Source: Streptococcus sp. oral taxon 431
GTDB lineage: Bacteria; Bacillota; Bacilli; Lactobacillales; Streptococcaceae
DNA: 64,000 nucleotides
NCBI RefSeq assembly: GCF_001553685.1
Contig: NZ_CP014264.1
Span: forward strand, 1,868,001-1,932,000
Reading direction: 5' to 3'
Shown: positions 54,401 through 63,330 of the stretch, piece by piece
Layout: every line of letters starts with the position of its first letter
Position numbering within the stretch: position 1 is the stretch's first letter
Made by a program: the position numbers and the translations under genes
The notes under the pieces: generated by a model
The model's input: the letters and a program-made list of their open reading frames with translations, nothing else
What the model was told of the DNA's origin: nothing
Databases searched by the model: none

Positions 54401-57400
54401 GAGGATAGCCATCTGTTTTTTCGATACTACTTGGTGTCTTATAAACAGAGAAGTTTGTCAAAATAGGAGTTGCTTGTGAATTCGTGATAGTCACACGAAT
54501 CTTTTGGGCTTCTACAGGTTGACCTTGAACAAGACGACGATAACCAACAGTCGAACCTTCTCCATATGGAACCCATCGACCATTGAGCTCAACTTCAACC
54601 TTAAATCCAGAGATACGTTGACCTTTAGCAATATCTTCTTTGAGTTCGACTACGTCAAAGCGTCTCTTTTGACCGAGATCGACAGTAAATTCACCTGTCT
54701 TCGCATCATTTGACAATGCCCAACTAGTATCATCCTTACCATCTGTTAGGTTACCTGCTTGGTACAAGTGATTCTTACGGGTAGAGCTTGCCGTTACAGT
54801 TGCTCCCTTGGCGAAGTCAGTCGCATACATTTGATCCAAGGTTGCTCGGAATTCTTTCAAGCGAGCCACGTCTACATCTGCGAATTTACCTTCTTTATTT
54901 GGTGGAATATTGAGGAGAAGTGGCGTTCCACGACCAACAGACTTAAAGTAGATATCCATCAAATCTTTGATTGATTTTGGTTGTTGATTGTCATGGTAGA
55001 ACCAACCTGAACGAATAGAAACGTCTGCTTCACCGACAGAGTACATATCTCCTTCTGGATCTCCATGGTTGAGATAGTCATTCTTCACATCGTCAGTGAT
55101 TTTAGCTTTCTTAACCTTATGCCAAACTGGATCTCCAGCGATACCACGTTCATTACCGATCCAACGGACACTTGTCGGTTGTGCAGAGAAGATAGCGATA
55201 TCTCCTTCAGCTTCCTTGATGTACTTGAACCATTCGTCAAAGGTGTAGGTTACTTTTTGAGCTCCACTACCACGCGCACCGTCCATCCAGACTTCGATAA
55301 ATTTACCATTGTTTCCGTATTTAGGATTCCCAAGGATTTCCTTGAGTTGGTTGAGATAGTATTCGTTATACTCTTTTTCAGTTGAAACATGATATTTAGG
55401 GTTATTAGCATCCCATGGTGATAGGTAAACACCCATATTCATGTCATACTTAGTTGCTGATTTAGAGATTTCTTCGAGAAGGTCACCCTTACCGTCTTTC
55501 CATGGACTTGCAGCCACCGTATGGTCTGTATATTTAGATGGATAAATCACAAAACCGTCGTGGTGTTTGACAACCATGATTGTTCGTTTGAACCCGGCAT
55601 CCTTCAAAGTCTTAATCCACTGGTCTGTATCAAGGTTAGTTGGATTAAAGTTTTGAGGATTTTCTCTACCATTTCCCCACTCAGAGTTGGTGTAGGTATT
55701 CATTCCATAGTGGATGAAGGCAGCCAATTCTTCCTTGTGGTAGTCCAACTGAGCCTTGCTTGGAAGTGGTCCATAATTTCCAATTTCTGTTTCTTCGTCT
55801 TTTGGATCCACTACTGGAGTTGCAGGAGTTACTGGTTTTGGATCTTCAATTTTTTCGTATTCAAAAATAACTTGGTTCACTCCTTTATGTTGGATTGTTG
55901 CTTCTTGGCTTGCATTTACTGCACGGTAGCCTGTAATTTCTTTAGCTTGGAATCTGTGAACAAAGGAAACTTCATATTCTTTACCATCGTTATTATCCAC
56001 AGTTGCAGTTGCTAATTCTTGGTCTGTACCTTTCAAACGATAATGAACGTCAAAGGAACCTTTATTGACCTTATAAACCACCTTGATGACACGAGTTCCT
56101 GCAGGAGCCTTGCTCACAACGCTATAATCATCTTCCCAAGCATCTTTTAGCTGTTTATTGACAGCTTTGCCATCAATTGATACAATCTCATATTTGTCTT
56201 TATTCTTCTTGAAGAAGTCAGTCTTTTCAATTTCTGTTTTATAGTTATAGTCGAACTGAGTTCCAACTTCCGTCTTTTCAACAAAAGTATCGTTTTCTTT
56301 GACTGGATTATCATTTTGGTCTAGGTGTTCGACAACAACTCGTCCATAATCAACACCTTCAAGAAGAGTCGCTACACCACTTTCATCGAAGGAATATTTG
56401 TTTTCACCTATTACAGCTGTCTTATTTCTGAGCATTTCTCCCTCTGGAGTAAAGTAATAACGATTGCCGTTGTCGCCTTGATACCAGCCTTTAACACCGT
56501 ATTTATCAATGATTTCTTTGACCCATGCCAATTGTTCTGGTGAGAGGACAAGCCCTCCTCCAAAGCGATCTTTTTCAGCAATGTTCGCATTATCAACAGT
56601 ACCACGTTGGTGGATCCCAATGACCTTACCATCACCGTTAATAATTCCACCACCAGAAAGACCAGAAACAGAAGTCAAACGATAGGTAACACCTACAGCT
56701 CCATTTTCATCGTACTTTTCAGTATCTCTAACGACACCGTCTGCCTTATACAATTGACCAGGAACAATTGGTTCCTTCAATTCTGGAGAAGTTGAATCTG
56801 TAGGATAGCCAATTGTGCTCACTGGTTCTCCAGCTTTGTATTCCCGATGATCTGCTAGAGGAGTAAAGGTAGCCGCCTTATTTGGACTTGCAATTGAAAG
56901 TGGAACTGGAGCTACAACCAAGGCTAAGTCATTCTTATAACCTTCACCGAATTTTTCTTTATTCCAGAAATGAATATCCTTTTCCTTGAACAAAATAGTG
57001 TTCCCTGAAGTTGGTAAAGAATTATTCTTAGCAGTATTTGAACCTACATTGTAGTAGAACTTAGCCGTATCACCACCACGGATAGAACCAGCATTAGTAT
57101 CCGCATCCTTGACCAAGAAGTTGTGCGCCACTGTCAAGATGACATTAGGAGCAACAAAGATACCTGAACCTGAGTTAAGGTATCGCTGACTACCTCCATT
57201 GGCCAAAGGTGAGCTAAAGATTGAATAAACCATAGTAGCAGATGTTGCTGGTTGACCTTCATAATTGATGCGCTTAAGGTCTTGTCCACCATTGATAATG
57301 GCTCTATTTTCTTTTCCAGCTTCAGATGGAGTTTCTTCCTTCGCTTTTAAGATACTTTCAGTCTCTACTTGTGGACTATCTTTTTCTGATACAATAGCTG

Positions 57401-57746
57401 CAGTATCCACTTTTTTCACTGGAGTATCAGGATAGGCACGGTCAGGGATTTCTTCAGGGAGTAAATCGCCAGCCACTTCAGCAGTTTTCCCTTCCTCTGC
57501 CACTTTCTCGACAGCAGGTTCTGTTTTTTCAGTTACTTCTTCTTTAACTGCTTCTTCTTTTTCATGATCTACATCTGCCACTTCTTTTGCTTGACTATCT
57601 ACTTCAAGTTTTGGTTCTGTCACAAGTTCACTAGCCGCAACATTACCAGATGCAAAAAAAGCAAGACCGACTGCGACAGAAGCAACACCAACAGTCAGTT
57701 TACGAATACTAAATATTCTACCTTTTTCTAAAAAATATTGTTTCAT
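51489..57746 (-). CDS. LPXTG-anchored trypsin-like protease / GH29 alpha-L-fucosidase fusion
   Basis: 2085 residues. YSIRK-type signal (FSIRKLTVGVASVAVG), acidic linker, trypsin/V8-like protease (about 150-415; His208 in LTVAHNF, Asp273 in KNDLALV, Ser364 in SGLSGGG), MucBP-like beta domains (about 465-630), GH29 fucosidase (about 655-990; nucleophile Asp822 in VWMDGARG), F5/8C/CBM32-like domain (about 1000-1130), further beta domains, three 83-residue helical repeats, a G5 domain, six short EVPEFTGG-type repeats, LPETG and KKKEDE tail. It should cleave protein and remove fucose from host glycoproteins at the wall. ATG 57746 follows AGGAG. A perfect cre lies upstream. Confidence 0.92.
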   Translation of the reverse strand: MKQYFLEKGRIFSIRKLTVGVASVAVGLAFFASGNVAASELVTEPKLEVDSQAKEVADVDHEKEEAVKEEVTEKTEPAVEKVAEEGKTAEVAGDLLPEEIPDRAYPDTPVKKVDTAAIVSEKDSPQVETESILKAKEETPSEAGKENRAIINGGQDLKRINYEGQPATSATMVYSIFSSPLANGGSQRYLNSGSGIFVAPNVILTVAHNFLVKDADTNAGSIRGGDTAKFYYNVGSNTAKNNSLPTSGNTILFKEKDIHFWNKEKFGEGYKNDLALVVAPVPLSIASPNKAATFTPLADHREYKAGEPVSTIGYPTDSTSPELKEPIVPGQLYKADGVVRDTEKYDENGAVGVTYRLTSVSGLSGGGIINGDGKVIGIHQRGTVDNANIAEKDRFGGGLVLSPEQLAWVKEIIDKYGVKGWYQGDNGNRYYFTPEGEMLRNKTAVIGENKYSFDESGVATLLEGVDYGRVVVEHLDQNDNPVKENDTFVEKTEVGTQFDYNYKTEIEKTDFFKKNKDKYEIVSIDGKAVNKQLKDAWEDDYSVVSKAPAGTRVIKVVYKVNKGSFDVHYRLKGTDQELATATVDNNDGKEYEVSFVHRFQAKEITGYRAVNASQEATIQHKGVNQVIFEYEKIEDPKPVTPATPVVDPKDEETEIGNYGPLPSKAQLDYHKEELAAFIHYGMNTYTNSEWGNGRENPQNFNPTNLDTDQWIKTLKDAGFKRTIMVVKHHDGFVIYPSKYTDHTVAASPWKDGKGDLLEEISKSATKYDMNMGVYLSPWDANNPKYHVSTEKEYNEYYLNQLKEILGNPKYGNNGKFIEVWMDGARGSGAQKVTYTFDEWFKYIKEAEGDIAIFSAQPTSVRWIGNERGIAGDPVWHKVKKAKITDDVKNDYLNHGDPEGDMYSVGEADVSIRSGWFYHDNQQPKSIKDLMDIYFKSVGRGTPLLLNIPPNKEGKFADVDVARLKEFRATLDQMYATDFAKGATVTASSTRKNHLYQAGNLTDGKDDTSWALSNDAKTGEFTVDLGQKRRFDVVELKEDIAKGQRISGFKVEVELNGRWVPYGEGSTVGYRRLVQGQPVEAQKIRVTITNSQATPILTNFSVYKTPSSIEKTDGYPLGLDYHSNTTADKANTTWYDESEGVRGTSMWTNQKDASVTYRFNGTKAYVVSTVDPNHGEMSVYVDGQKVADVQTNNAARKRSQMVYETDDLAPGEHTIKLVNKTGKAIATEGIYTLNNAGKGMFELKETSYEVQKGQPVTVTIKRVGGSKGAATVHVVTEPGTGVHGKVYKDTTADLTFQDGETEKTLTIPTIDFTEQADSIFDFKVKMTSASDEALLGFASEATIRVMKAELLQKDQVSHDDQASQLDYSPGWHHETNSADKYQNTESWASFGRLTEEQKKNASVTAYFYGTGLEIKGYVDPGHGIYKVTLDGRRVEYQDGLGNASEYNGKKYFSGTAATRQGNQTLVRLTGLEEGWHAVTLQLDPKRNDTTRNIGIQVDQFITHGEDSALYTKEELLQAMKNWKNELDKFDQTSLKNTPEARQAFKSNLDKLSEQLSASSANAQEVLKTATALQTILDKEENYGVEETPAQPEEPNYDKAMASLAEAIQNKTKELGDDKEAKKKLVELSEQALTAIEAAKTQDAVDKALQAALTSINQLQATPKEEPKPEQPAQPEESKIDYDKAMASLAEAIQNKTKELGDDKEAKKKLVELSEQALTAIEAAKTQDAVDKALQAALTSINQLQATPKEEPKPEEPAQPEESKIDYDKAMASLAEAIQNKSKELGNDKEAKKKLVKLSEQAITAIEAAKTQDAVDKALQAALTSINQLQATPKEEAKHSNLPTEGVKELSFTQPSLEVVEEATNFKTVKQEDPTLPEGETRVTQVGRAGKERILTEVAPDGSRIEKLHEVVEVAQDEIVLVGTKKEESGKTEAAIHEVPEFTGGVNGLEAAIHEVPEFTGSVTGSGAAIHEVPEFTGGVNGLEAAVHRVSNFEGGVPGGQAPIHQVPGFTGGVNGSGAAIQEIAEHKEEQSRVAQAISPDKTYQAPANRQNGLPETGAKETATLASLGAVGALLGLAAIGKKKEDE
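51700..51960 (-). repeat. Short coding repeats near the wall anchor
   Basis: Six units of about 14-17 residues (AAIHEVPEFTGGVNG and variants), resembling the repeats before the anchor of streptococcal zinc metalloproteases and other long wall proteins. Confidence 0.85.
52253..52970 (-). repeat. Three helical coding repeats of about 83 residues
   Basis: YDKAMASLAEAIQNK...INQLQATPKEE is repeated three times at a DNA period of roughly 250 bp, with only a few base differences. Confidence 0.85.
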
Positions 57747-57877
57747 CAAATACTCCTAATCTTCTAGAGCAGTCAGCTACTGCCCGAGCCCAGTGTAATC
57801 TGGCGACAATTTTTGTTTGATTCCCTAGCTTAAAATTCTTTCCCTGAGCTATTTATTTTGAGTAAATATAAGATTGT

Positions 57878-57892
57878 AGAAATCGCTTACAT
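57878..57892 (-). promoter_or_regulatory. Catabolite-responsive element (cre) of the protease-fucosidase gene
   Basis: On the minus strand ATGTAAGCGATTTCT fits the CcpA consensus WTGNAANCGNWNNCW at every position. It overlaps the edge of a TACAAT -10 box (57873-57878). Confidence 0.75.
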
Positions 57893-58045
57893 TTTTAAAA
57901 AATAAAATAATGCTTCCATTAGCAAGAATTTTTCTAGAGTTTTCGCATTATTATAAATATACTATGTTATATTAAAAAATGCAAGGGTTTTCAAAGTTTT
58001 AACTAGATTTTTACTAAATGATTATTTTACTTTTTATGACTAAAA

Positions 58046-58076
58046 AATCCTAAATTGGCAAGGCCAACTTAGGATT
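58046..58076 (-). terminator. Terminator at the end of the nan operon
   Basis: AATCCTAAGTTGGC/GCCAATTTAGGATT stem followed by T residues on the minus strand; the stop codon of the kinase gene lies inside the stem. Confidence 0.85.
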
Positions 58077-58953
58077 GTTTTGTTTTGAAGTGATAGTAGG
58101 CTCCAAGCATACCTGCAGTATTTTGATGACGCGCAAATTCTAATCTTGTTTTTTCCGCTAAGCTCGGAACAAGCGCATCTTTCAGAGCTGTACGAATTTT
58201 CGGTTTCAAAATCGCTTCTTGCCCCATAATACCACCACCTAGTATAACAACCTCTGGATTGGCAACATAACAGATGTTAGCAAGACCTTTCCCAAGATAG
58301 TCTACCATACGGTCAATGCCCTCCATACAGAGTTTATTGCCTTCTGTAGCTTCTTTGAAAATTCTGCGACCATTCCAATGAGCCACTTCCTCATCATGAG
58401 CCTTGGCTACATACTCAACCAAGGCAGTTGTAGAAGCTAAATCTTGGAAAGCCCCATCCTGCATATGCATATAGCCAACTTCACAGGCAGAATTACTAAA
58501 TCCATGGAAAATCTGGCCATCAATGATTAAACAACCACCGATACCTGTTCCGATGGTCAAACAAAGCGTTATTCCTGCACCTTTTCCAGATCCAGAAACC
58601 GCTTCTGCTAGCCCTGCGCAGTTGACATCATTCTCAATTTCACAAGGAATGTTAAAGCTTTCTTCAATTTCCTTTTTAAATTGAGTTCCGGCATAATTTG
58701 GAATCTGTGGACCAGCGTAGAAAATCTCACCCTTATCAGGATCAACCATTCCCGCCGAGGAAATGGCTACACCTGATACTGGTCCTTTTTCTAGATAGCT
58801 AGCTACGATAGCTTTTGTTTTTTGTAAAATGTGTGGACCACCCTTGTGAGCCTCAGTCGCTACTTCGTGAGACTCTACAAGTTGTCCATCCTGATCAATT
58901 AAACCATATTTGATATTAGTTCCACCAATATCAATTGCAACGTAATTAGTCAT
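58069..58953 (-). CDS. nanK: ROK-family sugar kinase (probable N-acetylmannosamine kinase)
   Basis: 294 residues with the ROK signature: phosphate loop DIGGTNIKYG near residue 8, catalytic Asp in ENDVNCAG near 108 and the GTGIGGCLI loop. The zinc-binding Cys cluster of many ROK kinases is not evident. Position after N-acetylneuraminate lyase suggests it phosphorylates ManNAc, the lyase product; by sequence alone glucose or another hexose is also possible. Last gene of the operon. Confidence 0.82.
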   Translation of the reverse strand: MTNYVAIDIGGTNIKYGLIDQDGQLVESHEVATEAHKGGPHILQKTKAIVASYLEKGPVSGVAISSAGMVDPDKGEIFYAGPQIPNYAGTQFKKEIEESFNIPCEIENDVNCAGLAEAVSGSGKGAGITLCLTIGTGIGGCLIIDGQIFHGFSNSACEVGYMHMQDGAFQDLASTTALVEYVAKAHDEEVAHWNGRRIFKEATEGNKLCMEGIDRMVDYLGKGLANICYVANPEVVILGGGIMGQEAILKPKIRTALKDALVPSLAEKTRLEFARHQNTAGMLGAYYHFKTKQS

Positions 58954-58968
58954 AAAATCTCCTATTGA

Positions 58969-59886
58969 TTAGAGGAAACGCTCCTTAGTTTCACGAATCA
59001 ATGCCGCAGCTGCTTCTACAACTGGACGATCTTCTTCGGTCACTGGTGTAAGTGGAGAACGAACTGATCCGATATTAAGTCCTTCATTGATTTTCAAGAC
59101 TTCTTTGATAACGCCGTACATATTTCCATGAGCTGCAGTCAATTTACCGATGATAGCGTTGATAGCATATTGCAATTCACGCGCTGTTTCTAGGTCTTTA
59201 TCTGCAATCAATTGGTTGAGTTTCAAGAAGAGTTCTGGCATAGCACCATAAGTACCACCGATACCAGCTTTTGCACCCATGAGACGTCCACCTAGGAATT
59301 GTTCGTCTGGACCATTAAAGACGATATGATCATCACCACCAAGACTAACAAAAGTTTGGATATCTTGAACTGGCATTGAAGAATTTTTAACACCAATGAC
59401 ACGTGGGTTTTTCAACATTTCTGTGTAAAGACTTGGAGTCAAGGCAACACCTGCCAATTGAGGAATGTTGTAGATAACGTAGTCTGTATTTGGTGCCGCT
59501 GCACTAATGTCGTTCCAGTATTTAGCAACTGAGTACTCAGGCAAACGGAAGTAAATTGGTGGGATTGTTGCAATAGCATCTACTCCCAAGCTTTCAGCAT
59601 GGCGAGCAAGTTCGATACTGTCTTTAGTATTGTTGCAAGCCACATGAGCAATGATGGTCAATTTACCTTTAGCAACTGCCATGACTTCTTCCAAGATCAA
59701 TTTGCGGTCCTCTACGCTTTGGTAGATACATTCACCTGAAGAACCGTTGACATAAAGCCCCTGAACACCTTTATCAATGAAGTATTGCACCAAGGCACGA
59801 GTACGTTCTGGGCTTACTTCACCCGCATCATCATAACATGCGTAGAAGGCAGGAATGACACCTTCATATTTTTTTAAATCTGACAT
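58969..59886 (-). CDS. nanA: N-acetylneuraminate lyase
   Basis: Aldolase that splits sialic acid into ManNAc and pyruvate. 305 residues of the DHDPS/NAL fold: GSSGE at 48-52 (carboxylate binding), Tyr139 in VIYNIP, Schiff-base Lys167 in VIGVKNSS. The symbol follows E. coli usage; in pneumococcus nanA also names a sialidase. A promoter with an overlapping cre-like site is directly upstream, so nanA-nanK can be transcribed separately from the transporter. Confidence 0.93.
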   Translation of the reverse strand: MSDLKKYEGVIPAFYACYDDAGEVSPERTRALVQYFIDKGVQGLYVNGSSGECIYQSVEDRKLILEEVMAVAKGKLTIIAHVACNNTKDSIELARHAESLGVDAIATIPPIYFRLPEYSVAKYWNDISAAAPNTDYVIYNIPQLAGVALTPSLYTEMLKNPRVIGVKNSSMPVQDIQTFVSLGGDDHIVFNGPDEQFLGGRLMGAKAGIGGTYGAMPELFLKLNQLIADKDLETARELQYAINAIIGKLTAAHGNMYGVIKEVLKINEGLNIGSVRSPLTPVTEEDRPVVEAAAALIRETKERFL

Positions 59887-59943
59887 AGATTTCTCCTAAA
59901 ATTTCTTATTTTCTGCTCTTGGCAGATGATTTTTTACTATTTT

Positions 59944-59971
59944 AGTATACACCTTGTGAAAAGCGCTTTCA
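59944..59971 (-). promoter_or_regulatory. nanA-nanK promoter with cre-like site
   Basis: TATACT (59944-59949) with the palindromic TGAAAGCGCTTTTCA (59957-59971) over the -35 region. It differs from the strict cre consensus by one inserted base. Confidence 0.6.
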
Positions 59972-60050
59972 ATACATCTTAGCCACTTAGATTTTAATTT
60001 CTATTCATCTCCCATAGCTTTTCTTGTTTGAAAGTAGTTTCATATCATTT

Positions 60051-60701
60051 TCAATCTGCTTGATATTTAGCAAACAATTTTTCCATTAATCCAGCTTGGC
60101 AAAAAGCAAGAAGGCCAAAGCCAAAAAGTAGAAATGCTGAACCACCAAGCACTAGAGTGAAGCCTGATAGATAGAGAAGCATCATGATTAATAAAATAAT
60201 TGCAAACATCAAGAAGAACCACACGAAGTTAAAGCTGACCAAAAGCAAGCCCTTTTGAAGAACTTCTTTCCAAGTCAAGTCATATCGTGCTGCAATTGGA
60301 TAACTAGCCAACATAACTAGGGTTAAAAATATCAGTATTCCCAAGCAAATGGCTTTAATGAGCTGGAAGCCTAGGCTGGTTTGACTCCAGAATAGAGATA
60401 AGTCAACAACGCTAATCAGAAAAATTCCAAGTTCCAACAAACCTAACTGGAGACCTAATTTCAAATTTTGCTTAAAGGCTCTTATATACGTTTTAAAAAC
60501 AGGAACACGACGACTACTCTTAACTTCGAAGATTGTCTGATAGAGACTAATTTTTGCTACTCCGATTGTCACAATAGGCAAACAAGACACAACAAAGAGT
60601 AGGTTAACCGTCACGATATCTAAAACCTTCTCACAAAATCGCATAAGAAAGTTATCCGTATCAAATGCCGCTTTTATCAATCCAGATCCTTTATGTGCCA
60701 T
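60051..60701 (-). CDS. YesL/DUF624 membrane protein
   Basis: 216 residues, four to five membrane helices, with the family's VTVNLLFVVSCLPIVTIG near residue 30. DUF624 genes accompany carbohydrate ABC transporters, as here. Function unknown; possibly an accessory to the permease. Confidence 0.85.
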   Translation of the reverse strand: MAHKGSGLIKAAFDTDNFLMRFCEKVLDIVTVNLLFVVSCLPIVTIGVAKISLYQTIFEVKSSRRVPVFKTYIRAFKQNLKLGLQLGLLELGIFLISVVDLSLFWSQTSLGFQLIKAICLGILIFLTLVMLASYPIAARYDLTWKEVLQKGLLLVSFNFVWFFLMFAIILLIMMLLYLSGFTLVLGGSAFLLFGFGLLAFCQAGLMEKLFAKYQAD

Positions 60702-60721
60702 TGTTTGCTCCTCCTAACTGA

Positions 60722-61174
60722 CTAATCGATTAAAATTTTAAATAAGTATTTGCGAACTTTATCTTCCATACCTGCATAGCCATTAGGCTGATGAGGTTCA
60801 CCTGGGAAAAAGACTGCAAAATTGTGATATCCCAACAAGAGTGGGTATTGTTCATGACAATGGACAAAGCCAATATCGCTGGCTTCATCAAAGGCTACAG
60901 CCTCATCTTTGATGCGAGAACCATAGCTAGAGTACTCATGCCCTTCAACCAACAAATGCAAATCTGCATATTTTTTATGATGCTCAAAGAGATCATTTTC
61001 CTCTTGGTTAAGAACATTTTCCTGTACAACTAAGAAAACCTTATCTCCATCAATCTCGTATTTGCCTAATTCAAAGCTATCCTTACGATGCTCATAGAGA
61101 TAATCAATAGCCTTATCGAGATTTGGATGAATTCCCTTGTAAAAGCTAATGTTTTTTAAATCATCAAAAATCAT
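60722..61174 (-). CDS. YhcH/YjgK/YiaL family protein (sialic acid anomerase-type)
   Basis: 150 residues from ATG 61174 (AAAGGAAA before it): MIFDDLKNISFYKG, a cupin-like barrel with FEHHKKYADLHLLVEG (metal-binding His/Glu) and FFPGEPHQP. Family members in sialic acid operons (NanQ) speed the anomerisation of sialic acid. Location between transporter and lyase fits. Confidence 0.88.
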   Translation of the reverse strand: MIFDDLKNISFYKGIHPNLDKAIDYLYEHRKDSFELGKYEIDGDKVFLVVQENVLNQEENDLFEHHKKYADLHLLVEGHEYSSYGSRIKDEAVAFDEASDIGFVHCHEQYPLLLGYHNFAVFFPGEPHQPNGYAGMEDKVRKYLFKILID

Positions 61175-61204
61175 AGTAATTTCCTTTACCTGATTGTTAT
61201 CTTC

Positions 61205-61293
61205 AGACACAAAATGTCTAGCCAGTAAGTTTATAAGTGTCTAACAAAACTTCGTGAAGTAACCAACTCCTCTCCATTTTGTAGACACTTATA
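61205..61293. other. Inverted-repeat cluster between transporter and yhcH
   Basis: TATAAGTGTCTA (61232-61243) and TAGACACTTATA (61282-61293) are a perfect 12-bp inverted repeat; inside lies ACTTCGTGAAGT, and just left AGACACAAAATGTCT (61205-61219) repeats the AGACA/TGTCT word. They could be operator sites, for example for NanR, or an RNA stem. Confidence 0.5.
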
Positions 61294-61374
61294 TATCCTG
61301 TATTCTCTTAGTCTATCAACTATACTTCTGCATACTGATAAACAGATTGTACTATATTCAATTTTCGCAGAGTA

Positions 61375-62214
61375 TTAACCTTTAACGGCTCCCATAGTAA
61401 TACCTTGAGTGAAGGATTTTTGGAAGACAAGGAAGACTGTTACGATTGGCACAGCTGCAAGAGCAGCCCCTGCCATAATTAAACCATAGTTGGTTGCCAT
61501 CTCAGCCTGCATAGTCGCAACCCCGAGTGAGATGGTCAAGTTGTTACGAGATGTCAACATAACCAACTGCATAAAGTAGTCATTCCATGTATTGATGAAG
61601 GTAAAGATTGCAAGAGCTGCAAATCCTGGCTTCACGATTGGGAAGGCTACGCTCCAGAAAGTACGAATCTCACCACATCCATCAATCTTAGCAGATTCGA
61701 GCAATTCTGTTGGAATGTTTTCACTGAACTGTTTCATGAGGAAGACCCCAAATGGCCATCCGATTAAAGGCAAGATAACCGCCCAAAGAGTGTCATGGAT
61801 TCCCATGAAGTTGACGATACGTACCAATGGTACTAGGACAACTTGTTTTGGAAGAGCCATGGCAGCGATAAAGATAGCGAATAGAATGCGTTGTCCATAG
61901 AAACGTTTCTTAGCCAATACATAACCTGCTAGGGAAGAAGTTGCACAAACCAAGAACATAGTTACCAATGAAATGAAGACTGAGTTCCACATCCATTGTA
62001 AGGCTGGGTTTTGCACCATCAATTGTTGGAAGTTCTCCATTGTTGGAGCTTTAGGGAACCATTGTGGTGGAATCATAATGGTATCTGGTTGTGATTTGAA
62101 TGCACCTGTCAAAATCCAGTAGAATGGAAAGATAAACAGTACAGTCAATAAAAGCAAGAAGATGGTTGAAATAACAGTGAAAGCTGTTAAAGGTTTCTTT
62201 TGTGTAGATTGCAT
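61375..62214 (-). CDS. Sugar ABC transporter permease (MalG-type)
   Basis: 279 residues with six membrane helices and the EAA loop (ELLESAKIDGCGEIRTFWSVAFPIVKPG). CUT1-family permease; the operon points to sialic acid or a related amino sugar. It corresponds in order to the ABC transporter next to the nan lyase in pneumococcus. No ATPase gene is present; such transporters share a common MsmK-type ATPase. Confidence 0.93.
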   Translation of the reverse strand: MQSTQKKPLTAFTVISTIFLLLLTVLFIFPFYWILTGAFKSQPDTIMIPPQWFPKAPTMENFQQLMVQNPALQWMWNSVFISLVTMFLVCATSSLAGYVLAKKRFYGQRILFAIFIAAMALPKQVVLVPLVRIVNFMGIHDTLWAVILPLIGWPFGVFLMKQFSENIPTELLESAKIDGCGEIRTFWSVAFPIVKPGFAALAIFTFINTWNDYFMQLVMLTSRNNLTISLGVATMQAEMATNYGLIMAGAALAAVPIVTVFLVFQKSFTQGITMGAVKG

Positions 62215-62230
62215 AGCTGTCTCCTTTCTA

Positions 62231-63118
62231 TTAATATTCTACGTCGTTTCCAAGTACTTTAAATTGAACAAAGCTGACAATTGCGATCATAACTGCCAAG
62301 AATACACCAATAGTATTGGCATAGCCATACTCAGTCAATTGGAAGGCTTTCTCGTATAGGTAGTACATAAGTGTACTTGTTGAGTAGTTTGGACCACCTG
62401 AAGTCAAAAGCTGAATCAAAGCGAAACACTGGAATGAGTTGATGGTTGTAATGATTGCGATATAAAGAGTTGTTGGAAGGAGGCTTGGCCATTTAATCTT
62501 CCAGAAAACTTGTAACTCAGTAGCTCCGTCGACACGCGCCGCTTCAACAAGTGAGTTATCAATATTACCCATTGCAGCGATGTAAAGGATGATTGGCTGA
62601 CCAACTGATGTTGTCAAAAGAATAATCATAATCGCCATCAAAGCCCAGTTTTTATCACCCAACCAAGAAATGTTTTGGCTAATGATATGGCTTGACTTAA
62701 GTACGAAATTCAAAATACCTGATAGAGGATCGTAGATCCATTTCCATACTACTGTTACGGCAACACTACCTGTTACTACAGGAAGGAAGAAGACGAAACG
62801 GTAGAAAGATCTAGCGATGGCATTTTGTTGGTAAGTTTGTGATGCTACAAAGAGCGAGAAGAGTACAACGACTGGTACAGACCCGATAACCAAGATTACG
62901 GTATTAATCAAAGATTTTGTAAAGACAGGGTCTTTAAACATACGGATGTAGTTGTCCAAGCCCACAAACTCAAAGCTAGTCATCGAATAGTTGAAGAAAC
63001 TAGTGATGAAGCCCATGATCATTGGAGCTAAAACGAAGACGGTAAAGAAGATTAATACTGGTGCTAGGAATGCGTAGGAAATAATAGTTTCCCGCATGCG
63101 AATTTTATTGATTTTCAC
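62231..63118 (-). CDS. Sugar ABC transporter permease (MalF-type)
   Basis: A GTG at 63118 (MKINKIRMRETIISYA, 295 residues) has GAGGTG in front and is preferred to an upstream ATG at 63184. Six membrane helices and the EAA loop SLVEAARVDGATELQVFWKIKWPSLLP identify the partner permease. It is separated from the next permease gene by 16 bases. Confidence 0.9.
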   Translation of the reverse strand: MKINKIRMRETIISYAFLAPVLIFFTVFVLAPMIMGFITSFFNYSMTSFEFVGLDNYIRMFKDPVFTKSLINTVILVIGSVPVVVLFSLFVASQTYQQNAIARSFYRFVFFLPVVTGSVAVTVVWKWIYDPLSGILNFVLKSSHIISQNISWLGDKNWALMAIMIILLTTSVGQPIILYIAAMGNIDNSLVEAARVDGATELQVFWKIKWPSLLPTTLYIAIITTINSFQCFALIQLLTSGGPNYSTSTLMYYLYEKAFQLTEYGYANTIGVFLAVMIAIVSFVQFKVLGNDVEY

Positions 63119-63266
63119 AGTCGGCACCTCACTTTCACATAGTTTTATTTTTTTGACTGTTATCTGACCCTGATCTAAAATCAAAATGAAATTTTTCTAA
63201 GATTCGTCAATGTAAAAACTTCATTTTAATTTTGACCTGTCAGTTGCTTCTATTTCAAACAAAAGT

Positions 63267-63305
63267 CCCCCTTTTCATACACAGATATGCTCAGGGAAAA
63301 GGGGG
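63267..63305 (-). other. Intercistronic stem-loop between binding protein and permease genes
   Basis: CCCCCTTTTC/GAAAAGGGGG, a perfect 10-bp stem with a 19-base loop. It has no clean T run after it and so is more likely a stabiliser or partial terminator that keeps binding protein levels above permease levels. Confidence 0.65.
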
Positions 63306-63330
63306 GAACTCAGTTTTTATTTAGGGCTTA

